Below are positions 33,896 to 44,259 of a DNA stretch of 64,000 bases, piece by piece. Both the position numbers and the translations under genes were made by a program. Within the stretch, counting starts at the first letter, position 1. Each line of letters opens with the position of its first letter. The stretch covers positions 77,476,825 to 77,540,824 of the forward strand of contig CAMZMU010000027.1 in NCBI GenBank assembly GCA_947311845.1, written 5' to 3'. The stretch comes from Poa pratensis. Lineage: Eukaryota > Streptophyta > Magnoliopsida > Poales > Poaceae. The notes under the pieces are model-generated. The model did no database searches. It had not been told where the DNA came from and saw only the letters and a list, made by a program, of their open reading frames with translations.

Positions 33896-36145
33896 GATTT
33901 AATTGTATTGGCAACTTGGACGCAGAGGGCTGAAAAATATCCCAGGTCTCCTACAAGGCTGGTGGTGTGCGTTGCACATAATCCTCGCACCATCGGAGGT
34001 TCAGATGGTTCAGCAGTACCATCCTGTGTGCGCCAGCAAACCAACGGCCAATTTGACCACGCCAAAACGCAAGACCCGTTCTTGAACCTGGACACTACTA
34101 CTGCAGTTAAGTACTTGTCCGTGCTAATCTCTCTGTTTTTTAATATAAGATGTTTTATCTTTTGTCCACATACACATGCACACAAATGTATGTAGACACA
34201 TATTTATGTGCATGTTCACTCTTTTTAGTGTGCATATAGATAACATGTGTATTATCTAAAACATCTTATATTAAAAAACGGAGGGAGTAGTTTGCATAAA
34301 TATTACTCTTATCATTTAAATAAACAAGATTCTGCAGCACGTATGTGCAGCTTGTTCAGAGTGTGTGCCCTCTTGAGTTCAATGGTTATAATAAACTATC
34401 GCAAATTGCACTGTGTTGCAAATTGCAATTATAAAATTGGCAACTGGTATGTTCGTGGGGATGCGCAAAGGATTCCGGAGGATGCCTGTGAAACTAATTT
34501 AGTTTGGCCAGAAGCGAACTCCGAAAAGCATGGTACTGAATTGGATGCATTTCGGATGCTCTACTTAAACCCTACGACCGTTCTCTAATGTTTAGAGCAT
34601 CTCCAACGATACAAAATAGGGTAATGCCTAAAAACTTTTGATGTAACCTTATAACTACTGCCCTAAAATCTGAAAAGCAATTGAAACGAGAGATCGGACG
34701 GTGGGGAGGGAGGAGGCACATCTGATGGTCCCCGGGCTCGATTTTGGCCGGCGGAGATCGCTGGAGGCCGTGGAAAGGCAGTGAGGCGGGGCAGGGGCGG
34801 AGTGGAGTTGAGGGATGCAAGCAAATCCGTTGACCGAACGCCGAGGCTCGGCAAGAAGCAACGGCCGCCGCGACTGCTAATAGTTGTTAGTGGGGTGCTA
34901 CGGGCGGCGACGAGGCGAGGAACGATCGGAATCGGCGGATTTAGGTAGCGGCGTCCCGAGATTCAGCAATGCTCGTCGGTGTTATGTTAGACGTCTCGAG
35001 CAGCGGGAATGAGTTGTAAGGTGGCGGCAGGGCTAGGGGCGGCCGACGGAGTTGTGGCGACGGCAGCATGCCCCGGCGAGAGCCAGCTGCCGGAATCGAC
35101 GTGAGTTGCGATGGTCGGCGGCGGGGAAGTTTGACTCTGATGGTTAGGTTCCAGCCACAACGTTTTTGGTTTTACGATAGCCACTAGTGGTGCCCGAAAT
35201 CTTAAGCATTAAATAGCCTACCGCAACTGATGCGTCAAAAATAAAGAAAATGTGATGTATCTCTCTTTGTGGCCACTTCATCATAGCTTAGTTTTGCATA
35301 AATCTCATGAAGGAATTCATTTTATCTAGAGAAAATGTCGACGGGTTAATAAAATCTTCGTTTTCTTCACAGAAAACTAATACGGGAACCGCGAGGAGAG
35401 TTTTAGATATTTCTTCATAGCCCGCACGTTTGGGATCGGGAACAAACGTTGGTGGTGACAAGGACGGAGGGCCGATGATAAAGAGACAGCAAGTACGGCG
35501 TGGCCCACCCATGACCCACCGGTCTAGCCATAATAATTGCCATTCTCGTCCACCGGCAGCAGCCGGTCACCAAAAACAAGAGGGCATACGAGGTCGGGGG
35601 AGGAGGAAGTTTACCAGATCGGGCGAAACCAAAGCCCGGCTGGTCGGAGAAGCAAAAAAGGCTTCCACCCTCAGATCGACCTGACGCCTACCTACCACCT
35701 CCATCCAGCAGCAGGGATTTTTCTCCCCCTCTTCTCCACCATGGAAGCACGCAGAGATCGAGTGATCCCATTGGATCCCTTCCCCATGGTGATCTTCTGC
35801 AGCGCATGCAGCGCAGGGAGCTGCAGCAAGCTATCATTTTCTCCGGATGGATGGACCAGCTAGCGGTGGGTCTTCCTGTCAGTGTTTCTGCTCCCCTTTC
35901 TCTCTCTCTGGATGTGGATCCATGGACCTTGATTGGGAGAGATGAAGATTCATGCCTATCGATCCCGGGACTCTGTTGCTGGCAGCCACACAAACGCGCA
36001 CAAATGCAACATGCGCAATACATAAAAATCCTTATCTACACACACCATACATATATGAGTTTTATAAGGTTGTGTCCCCATCCGTCAGTTAATGTCCATA
36101 GATGTATGATTGATCTTTATTTCTTTGGAATTCTTCTATTTTCTA
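33896..36145. other. Intergenic with MITE, no gene
   Basis: A Stowaway element lies at 34127-34287. GAGCATCTCCAACGATAC at 34596 resembles the start of grass Harbinger/Tourist elements, but no matching right end was found. The GC-rich part 34690-35160 has no supported ORF. Confidence 0.4.
34127..34287. mobile_element. Stowaway-type MITE
   Basis: ATCTCTCTGTTTTTTAATAT at the left end, inverted AATATAAAAAACGGAGGGAG-like right end (CTTATATTAAAAAACGGAGG), TA flanks, and internal ATAAGATGTTTTA/TAAAACATCTTAT. Confidence 0.82.
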
Positions 36146-36279
36146 CTCACTCTATATCAAAATATAAGACTTTTTAGCTAGTTTCTACACACATGTATCT
36201 ACCTTGCACAAAAACATGTCTAGATACTTGTGTGTGAAAACTAGGTAGAAAATCTTATATTTTGATACGGAGGAGGGAG
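36146..36279. mobile_element. Stowaway-type MITE
   Basis: CTCACTCTATATCAAAATAT at the left end and ATATTTTGATACGGAGGAGG at the right end, flanked by TA at 36144-36145 and 36280-36281. Confidence 0.82.
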
Positions 36280-38879
36280 TATCTCATACTGACCGGCGAG
36301 CGATATATATACGGATCACTCCTAACCACAGTTGGCACAGTAGTAGGCATGGTTTCCGAAAACGGAGAACTTGATTTGACACGCCTTTGCCTCAAATAAT
36401 GCATCCATGCACTTCCTTCTGACTTTGAAATGACATGATTGTACCTCTACAGTGTAGTCTTCAACTTTGAAAAATCGACCAACTGTTGCACTGATCTATT
36501 GCACACATATATCTGTCGAGTCTCCAAGCACACGTCCATGAATGGTTTTCGGCCACAGAAAAACTGCATATACAAATGCCCTTCCCTTTTTCTTTTGTTA
36601 TCTACTACAAGGCTTGTTCATTCATGGTTAGAGATATATATCGCTTTTGATCCAATCCTTTTCGAGTTGTTTTTTTGTATACAAAACCAATAAAAATGCA
36701 TATGCATGCAGCATGCTTCATAATTTATCATATCCCTATATCTTTTCTTTTCTTTTCCCGTTGTAAAGTTCAACTTACTAAAGGTTGCTACAGACCTACA
36801 GTAATGTGCCCGTGCTACTGTTCACTGCCTGCAGTACTGGAATGGGGTCGATAAGCAACAAGATCGTTACGCCTCTGGCAGTTTGCATTGTGTGGTTAAT
36901 TAAAAGCTATATACCTTGCTTCATCTTGTGACCCTGCTTTATTTATTGGCTACTTATTGCATTGTGTGACAAGTATCATCGACAAAAGTAAATTTAATTT
37001 TGTCAAAGAAGTTTGCAGTTGGCCGCTTGTGCGTCCATGTCAAGGAGACAACGATGCCGGGAGCTACGACCTGTAGCAAGTACAACGCAAATGTATCCAT
37101 CGCGAGTCTTTCCCTCTTCTGGACCTCGTCGTTAACGTTAATTATAGACTACATTAAGGTGGCTTGACGTGGACTTTGACTTTGAACAAAAAAGAGTTCA
37201 TCTTGGCAGAGTGAACCAGGAAAGTAAGATGCTATGAGAACCTGGGAGGTGCCCTTTCTAAATGGACGGCCTGGAATGACCTACTTGGAAGCTCTCATAG
37301 GTAGAGAGGAACGGAAGATTAGGCGACAAAAGGAAGATGTCGCAGAATAAGAGGGTAATTACAATAACGATTCGACGTCCATCACCATTCCAATCGAAAT
37401 TCATTTGATTTCATGGCGACATCGACAACGGCTAGGGCAGTGGTCTGACGGCCGTACGCCGGCGCGCCATGGAAACGCGGCGCAGTTGAGGTGGCCAGCC
37501 GGCCGGGCCGTGTGTGTACGTGTGGTGCTGCCACCAAAGGTAGCTGTTGCTGCTAGCTGAAGCGAGTGTGACGCCTCTTGAAAGCTGAAGAAAACCTAGA
37601 CACATTTGGTTGGTTGGACCTCCCTCTCTCTCTCTCTCATCAGTCTCTCTCTCTCTCTGAAAATTTTCCATTGGTCCAGTGGAGATTAAATTGGATAGGA
37701 CGAGGCTCACAGGGAATTAGATGTGAAATTATGGCAGTGTGGGCAGATCGGAATAAACAAGACATGAGAAAATAAATGGGGATTATGCTCATAGATTTAG
37801 ATGCCTGGCAACTCAGCAGCAAGTTCATTAAGCATCATTATAGTTGCTACAATTTGGAACCCCTGATCGGTCCTCTGATATCTGCACAGATCGCACTAAT
37901 TAATTGCGCAAGTGGATCGATCATGGTAAACAGGCAGAAGGCAAGTGTATACTTCAGCCATGCATGCACGGTCGTCCTTGATGGTTAGAGGCGCCGTACG
38001 TACTATGCATCTATGGAGTCGACACTGCAACTAGGGCAAAACGGCGTACTGATTTACGACCGGGTGCGTTGCATCCATGTTTGCCGCTCTACCTGCACTT
38101 CTCTTTAGGATATCTACGATGGCTGAGTCAACAGTAATGACATGTTATACTATGGGATGCATGTAGTAGTATCATTTAGGCATTCAACGAACTTCTAGCT
38201 AATTTACCGGATATATTTCAAATTTAAAGTACATGTATCTCAAAAAAGGCCTCTAAATGGGGGGAAGATATTTAAGTAATTATGTACAAAAATTGCTCCT
38301 GTCCAAGATATACAAAATTCAAATAGATGCCATGCTTATTTCAGTTATGTTTGGATCTTGAATCACATTATTTATTAATAAAAATTAGATCCTACTATTA
38401 ACATGCATGGAAATGGCATGAATAGATAGATGGAAATGTTATGAATATTTCCACATGTTATACTAGTCGGTGAGCTAATATGAAATAAATGATTTTTTAC
38501 TAGTCGGTGTTGGTTTTAATGTTTTTTTTCCTTCGAAAGAGAGAAATAGGAAAACACCTTTATTGGGCTATTTAGGCTAGCCGTGGTTGAGTTAACTACT
38601 GAGCCACGATCCGATTGGTGGTGACCTATGATGATTTCCTCGTTTTGTCATAAAAATTTAACGGAATTTTTTGTAATCATCAAAAAATTCAGCCAATCTA
38701 TGAAGTTTCCTAATAGCATACCTTGAAATCCATTGCAGATTAACATATTTCTTTTACTATTAGCTTTCTCATCGTGACACATCATGTAACAATTTTTTTT
38801 ATAGTGATACATGATTACAGGGACATGTGCTCTCACGTGAATTTTATACGGTCTCAAAAATCATGATCCATCTCCCATA
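36280..38879. other. Intergenic region with (CT)n tracts
   Basis: No gene supported. CT-rich microsatellites lie at 37622-37640 and 37645-37660. Confidence 0.5.
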
Positions 38880-39620
38880 GTGATGAGGCTAGGACCTCAA
38901 GGGCGGCCCGATCCTCACGGAATGAGGGCGGATTTGGGCGAACACACGCAAGAACACGAAGAACACGAATAACATGAATAACACAAAAATACAAACACGA
39001 TATAAGGATACGTTTCCCTCACCGGTAGGTACAAACCGGTCCAATATAATCTCAAAGGGAGAGATTGGCAAGTAGTAGCTATAAGGAGAGATCTTGAAGT
39101 CACTCAATAGATGAAGGATCTAAAGAGAGGTCTTGATATCCTAAAGGGGATCTTCTTCACAAGAGGAGGCCTTGAATATACAAGAGGGATCTTCTCCACA
39201 AGGGGAGGAAACACCACAAGGGGTGGGTAAGGAGCCTACCTCAACTCTATCTCATATCCAACCTATCTCCTAGAGGTGGAGGGGTACGTCTATATATAGT
39301 CTATGCCCAAAAGGGTAGGTGGGAGAGGGGATACAAGGGTTGGAACCCGTATGCTGCACGCATGCAGCGGTAGTACCGGTGTAGCAGCGGTAGTATCGGA
39401 CCTGAGAAGGTGGCGGTAGTACCGCTGCTTCAGCGGTAGTATCGGTGTACTCGCTCGAATATGAATGAAGCTCTTCTCCCATGGTAGAACGAGTCAGGTA
39501 CCGGCAGGTACCGTTGGCGATGTCAGAGAGCATTTGGCGCGGCACGGTAGTGGTGGCGGTACAGTAGTACAAAACCTCAAATGGCCGACGGGACCTAGAG
39601 CCGGTCAAACCAAAAAGAAA
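38880..39620 (-). mobile_element. LTR-retrotransposon fragment (LTR-like)
   Basis: Read on the minus strand it contains GCGGTACTACCGC-type repeats, a TATA-like TATATATAGAC near 39290-39300 and purine-rich repeats of AAGATCCC/CTTGTG. The AGCGGTAGTACCG motif recurs at 44270-44320, downstream of the minus-strand gag-like ORFs, so this may be an LTR or 3' piece of that element family. I could not define both ends or a target duplication. Confidence 0.4.
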
Positions 39621-40113
39621 AACGACCGTTTGGGATAAAACACCTCAGCTGGCTAGAACTTTTTGTTCGTCTCTGATAACACCTGCGTCGGTTAATCTTT
39701 CTGACCGTCGCCAATGTATTTCCATTTCCGACGGCTTGGATATCTGACCGGCGCAGAGTACTTCTTAGGCGGTCATGATGGGCGTCCGTCGCTAGTAAAC
39801 AGTTTGTGGCTGAATTTAGAAGAGTTCAGTTTCAGTATACTACGCTACTTTTGCTCTTTTCTTCTAACAGTGACAACAGTTTGGACAATTTATCAACCAC
39901 CAAAAATAATAAAACAGAGATAATGATCGACGCCATTACATGTAGCAGAAACAGAGCCATAGAAGCAGTTATAGATCGATCGAGGGCCTACACGGCGCAG
40001 TACAAACGCGCGATGTCGATAGCAAAGCGCTACACACATCAGTTCAGATAGATAAGAAGAAACAAAATAAATTAAAGCAGAGAGATGCCGGCCAGCCAGA
40101 GATCGATCTAGCT
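39621..40113. other. Flank downstream of the 40-kb pseudogene
   Basis: Probably 3' UTR and spacer for the minus-strand gene-like ORF that follows. No separate gene is supported. Confidence 0.35.
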
Positions 40114-40500
40114 CTAGGCGCCGCGATGGAGGACACGGACAATCGGGTACACCGGTGGGACTCTCGCGTCATGGAGGAGCTCCGGGTTGACTTGGACGCA
40201 GCAGACGAGGGTGTCCCTCACCTAGAAAACGTCGCCGTCTATCTTCGCCGCCATGGGTGAATCGTAGAGACGGACATAGACCCCGCTGCCATCCGCGCCA
40301 GGGTCGACCTTGTACATGCAATGATCACGGTACATCGATTGCATGATCATGTGAGCCGCGCGCCATGCGGTGACGTATCCACCGATGGCGAAGAACTAGA
40401 GCACGTTCCCGCGGCCATAGGCAGCGGGGCCGAGGAACTCCACCGGGTGTGCGGCCTGCAGAGGAGTCTTGCCGACAACCTCGATGGTGGTCCATGCCAT
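40114..40500 (-). pseudogene. Unknown 128-codon ORF with two in-frame TAG codons
   Basis: The minus-strand frame begins MAWTTIEVVGKTPLQAAHPV at 40500 and ends with TAG at 40114-40116. It is gene-like (GGYVTAWRAAHMIMQSMYRD, KVDPGADGSGVYVRLYDSP, VPPVYPIVRVLHRGA) and in frame throughout except for TAG after GRGNVL and TAG after KIDGDVF. Both stops sit where a tyrosine or other codon would restore the frame. A TATA box (TATAAAT, minus strand, 40637-40643) and a short CT-rich leader lie upstream at sensible distances. I do not recognise the family. The high GC content and intact frame between the stops argue for a recently lost gene. Confidence 0.5.
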
Positions 40501-40636
40501 TGTTGGCGGCGCTATTGCTATACAGATCTCGATCGAGCTCGATCTCTAGATCTCATTTTGGATGTGGGAGAGAGATCGACCGAAAGCAGAGGAGAGGTGC
40601 GCGGATAAGAGTGTTAAGCGCGCTGCCAGGATCGAA

Positions 40637-40643
40637 ATTTATA
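40637..40643 (-). promoter_or_regulatory. TATA box of the 40-kb gene-like ORF
   Basis: TATAAAT on the minus strand, about 137 bases upstream of the ATG, which leaves room for a transcription start near 40608 and a leader of about 100 bases. Confidence 0.45.
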
Positions 40644-41092
40644 GCAGCGCGTGAGGGGGAAGACGTATAGGCGCGGCGGCGTGGCGTGCAGTCATAACTT
40701 TCCTCTGGCGAGCGCGCTGATCGAGGCAGGCCATTAAGCTCGCTCTCCGACGACCTGAGACACGCGCGCTGTGAGCGAGCAGGCGTTAGCGCGGCTGCAG
40801 AGACTGCGACGCAGAGCGCGCCACGGTGCGCATGCACGGGGCGCGCGGCAGCACGCGCAGCTCAACCAGACATGAACGGCAGGGCTCCACGCTTCGACCT
40901 AGTGGGCAGGCGAGTGCGCGCGCTCATACACTGATACAACGGCGCGCCAGGCATGCGCACGCTGCACAGCCTGCATACACGGGAGCGGCGCACCGTGCAG
41001 GCATGCGGGCGTGTACCGGCAGCGATGCAGAGCTAGCTTGCCCTAAGTTGCGCGCCTGCCGGCCGGTACTTCTAGCCCTGCTAATGTGCATT
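40644..41092. other. GC-rich, CG-dense spacer
   Basis: Contains many GCGC and CACGCGC words and no supported gene. It would be the distal promoter region of the minus-strand ORF at 40114-40500. Confidence 0.35.
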
Positions 41093-41155
41093 CATGGCTC
41101 GCGTGCATTCTAATTATGATATATATCTAACGGTGGGAGTTTTGTCGCAAACATA

Positions 41156-41275
41156 GGCTTAGCCTAGTGGAAAGGGGATGTTGATGCCTTCCTTGCCCAC
41201 CCAAGTTCGAGTCCCTACGCTCGCAATTTCGGTGTTGCATATAAAAAGGTTGTGATCCTGCAGTCCTGTGGCTTC
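41156..41275 (+). mobile_element. tRNA-like SINE head, copy 1
   Basis: A-box-like TAGCCTAGTGG at 41160-41170 and B-box-like AGTTCGAGTCC at 41204-41214, 44 bases apart, as in tRNA genes and tRNA-derived SINEs. No foldable tRNA was identified, so this is a SINE-like promoter module rather than a tRNA gene. Confidence 0.55.
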
Positions 41276-41879
41276 GGCGATTCACTATTATCGATTAACT
41301 AGTAGTCGATGATAGTGGGTTGTCGCATCCATCGAACTGTTGCATTGCAACCAAATTTTTTTTGTTTTCCCGTTATATATACACAATTTTTTACCTTTTT
41401 CTTAAATATTTTCAATTTACATTCCATTTTTTTACCTATATTAATGTGTTGTAGTAAGTACTTAATTATAAAATATTTGTAGCTAACTAGCTCATATTTT
41501 GATAGACCAATATCCGGAGGGCCCAGACACACTCCGAGTTTGCCCTAAAACGATGTTCGTGTATTAATAGTTCTTTAAAATGTTATTATTGAATTTTATA
41601 ATGATACTTATCACAAAATGTTGGTACTGTGATTTTTTTGGGAGTTTTAGAATTGAATATCTATTGTTCTTGCATTTAATTGATTTATTGGCTTTTTAAT
41701 GGATTTTTTATATAATACGTAAAACATGTCAGAAAATCTTGAAACTTGCTATGTGTTTATCATATGATACCTACAGCCTGTGGTAATTGTGTTACGCAGT
41801 TTCAAAAAACAATTGTATGGCTCTGTGCATTCTAACTTTAATATACATATCTAACGGTTGAAGTTTTGTCGCAAACATA

Positions 41880-41990
41880 GGCTTAGCCTAGTGGCAAGGA
41901 GATGTTGATGTCCACCCAAGTTCGAGTCCCCATGCTTGCAATTTAGGTGTTGCATATATATAATTGTTGGTTCTGATCTAGTAGTTCTGT
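41880..41990 (+). mobile_element. tRNA-like SINE head, copy 2
   Basis: A-box-like TAGCCTAGTGG at 41884-41894 and B-box-like AGTTCGAGTCC at 41919-41929. The A-B spacing is shortened to 35 bases by a deletion of CTTCCTTGC-type sequence relative to copy 1. Confidence 0.55.
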
Positions 41991-43182
41991 GGGTCTGGCA
42001 ACTTATTATTATCGATTAAACGATAATAATGAATTGTCTCATCCATTGAAATGTTGCATTGGAATCAAAAAAATTATGCATTTACATATATACGCAAAAA
42101 TTTTATGTAATAATTTACATGCCATTTTTTTACCTACGTAAATATGTATGAAAATTGCCATCTTGCACTAAATGATATCAGTACATGTGTTGTAGTAAGT
42201 ATTTCATTATAAAATATTTGTAGCTAACTAGCTCATATTTTGATAGACCAATATCCTGAGGGTCCGGACACACTCCGAGTTTGCCCTAAAACGATATTCG
42301 TGTATTAATGATTATTTAAAATTTTATTATTGAATTTTATAATGATACTTATCACAAAATGTTGGTACTGTGATTTTTTGGGGAGTTTTGAAATTTGAAT
42401 ATCTATTATTCTTGCATTTAATTGATTTATTGGTTTTTTCATGATTTTTTTATATAATACGTAAAACATGTCAAAAAATCATGAAACTTGCTATGTGTTT
42501 ATCACATGATACCTACATGTTGTGTTAATTGTGTTACGCAATTCCAAAAAAAATGCATTAAACTTCTATTGTGACGAGTACAATGTCCTTGCCGGTTCAT
42601 CACACCTTTGAGTATAAACTCCAATGCTTGTATACTACATCATATAATCTCTTCATTATATTCTAAATTTATTGTATATCAACTTAAATGAACAGTACAA
42701 AGGATAAGTAAACCTTATTTAAAAATTATAACATTTTTCTTATTTGTTTGATTTTTCATATGATTAGAGCAAAATCTAGAGTGACCGAATATATACGTAA
42801 GGTCCGAAGAGGGAATATTGGCGGCAAAGGCCAATTTTTTTGGCTCAAGATTAAGGGGGAGGGGGCGGGGGATTTTTCCCCATTGCTGCCACGCAACTCA
42901 AAACCTATCTCGACCCTGACCCTCTCGCCGCCGCCCTATTCCCCATTCCACATTTCCCTGCCACCTCACAGTTCCCCATCGGTGCCCTTCTGCTCATCGT
43001 CGGCCGCCGTTCCTCGTCGCTCTCAATCCCCAGCTCAGGTGCGTTCTTCCTCTGACCCGCTCCGCTCCGCTGCTCTCTGGTTGCTTAGATCTTATCTGAT
43101 AGTTCCGCTCCGCCGCTCTGGTAGCTTAGATCTTCTCCGAGCCACCTCATCTAGCTTAGATCTTCCCCTTTACTTCAGATCG

Positions 43183-43698
43183 ATGGTCGGCCACATGCGC
43201 GGCAGAGGTGACCGGCGCGGCTCCCAGGCGGCCAGATTTGCCGCACAGGTGGATGCAGTGGATGCTCGGGCTGAGGTCGCGCGCACTCGGGCTGATGTCC
43301 TCACCGATCGGGCCGATGCCGTGGAGTTTCGGGCTGCTGAAGCAATGGCTGCTCATGTCGTCGCGTCCGCTCGGGCCGATGTCGTGGAGGTTCGGGCTGC
43401 TGAAGCCAAGGCTGGTCATGTTGTCGCGTCCACTCGGGCTGATATCGCGGCCGCTCAGGCTGATATCCTCTCCGCTCGGGCTGATGTCGCGGCCGCTCGG
43501 GCTGATGTCGCGGCAGGTGACCGAAGGTCTGAAGCCGCGGCTGGCGCGTCCGCTCGGGCTGATGTCACGGCAGATCGGGTTGACGCCGCGGCCACTCGAG
43601 CTGATGTCCTCGCCGCTTGAGCTGACAAGACAATGCTTCAAGCCGAGCAAAGTGTGAATGCCGGCGGCGCTGCTCTGGATGACAACCAGCTAGCGTGA
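43183..43698 (+). CDS. Ala/Arg/Asp heptad-repeat protein, possible nonsense mutation
   Basis: The ATG at 43183 opens MVGHMRGRGDRRGSQAARFA and then a long series of 7-residue repeats of the type ARADVAA (for example AARADVAAARADVAA near 43490), encoded by a 21-bp imperfect minisatellite (GCTCGGGCTGATGTCGCGGCC). Heptads rich in Ala with alternating Arg and Asp should form an amphipathic alpha-helix or coiled coil. The frame meets TGA at 43618-43620 where the repeat predicts CGA (AA-R-ADK), and continues open to TAG/TGA near 43698, so a C-to-T change may have shortened the protein. Upstream, CAG|GTGCG near 43037 and TTCAG|ATCG near 43180 could bound a leader intron. The family is unknown, and a transposon origin is possible. 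Confidence 0.45.
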
Positions 43699-43930
43699 AG
43701 AGTACTAGCTACATGAACTACGACGAGTTGCCACCAAGGATCTGTTTCGATTATGTTTAGTTTCGTTATCTGAAATGTTAAATTCTGGCTGCTCGGGCTA
43801 AACATCAGCTTGTTCTAACTAGTAACCGAATTTGTTATTTGAATATGTACCATGTTGTTTGAATATGCAGTAATATGCATTTTAGAATTTGTATGCACAT
43901 GTTGTGATTCCTGTTTATTTTAACTAATTA

Positions 43931-44250
43931 ATGAGCAAGATACATATGGCAATCCAAGTATGCAAAAATGATTGCGCAGGCATGAACTACACTGGATCCT
44001 TCAGTGTTTATCTGCAAGAGTGCCACCAGAAGTCAGTGGTAAGAAAGAAAGTCTTGTTCCACATCAAATATTTGTATTGTGTTCATATCAGAATATACCT
44101 AATTTATGTTTTGCTTTTGCTGCTGCACAGATTGTACCATGCTATGCCAGGCAAGACTTCGAGTTAGTACGCAAAAGTTTGGTTTTTCGTTCTCTTCGGG
44201 GCACATACAAAATTCATGTTTCTGATTTCACAAACCCAACATGCATATAA
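43931..44250 (+). CDS. Possible two-exon small ORF
   Basis: Exon 1 from the ATG at 43931 encodes MSKIHMAIQVCKNDCAGMNY and runs to GTG|GTAAG near 44040. A branch/pyrimidine stretch and CAG|ATTG near 44130 start exon 2, which encodes IVPCYARQDFELVRKSLVF and stops near 44250. The splice sites keep the frame. I do not recognise a domain, and the prediction rests only on splice signals and an open frame. Confidence 0.22.
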
Positions 44251-44259
44251 CTACATGAA

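Larger units (their letters stand above)
41093..42560. repeat. Tandem duplication, two 724-bp units
   Basis: Units begin around 41093 and 41817 (both GTGCATTCTAA after GGCTC) and end in GTGTTACGCA near 41800 and 42540. They share GTCGCAAACATAGGCTTAGC, GACACACTCCGAGTTTGCCC and CATGATACCTACA-like sequence. Identity looks around 85-90 percent, so the duplication is not recent. Each unit carries a tRNA-like Pol III promoter module. Confidence 0.88.

Noticed and set aside
33243..34185. 270- and 223-codon minus-strand frames in R2
   Set aside because: Overlap in different frames, run across the retroposon edge into unrelated sequence, and consist of low-complexity Ala/Gly/Arg/Pro.
34596..35215. 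Harbinger/Tourist element starting GAGCATCTCCAAC
   Set aside because: The matching inverted end and a 3-bp target duplication were not found.
41156..41270. tRNA gene
   Set aside because: A and B boxes are present but acceptor, D and anticodon stems could not be paired, so a SINE-type head is preferred.
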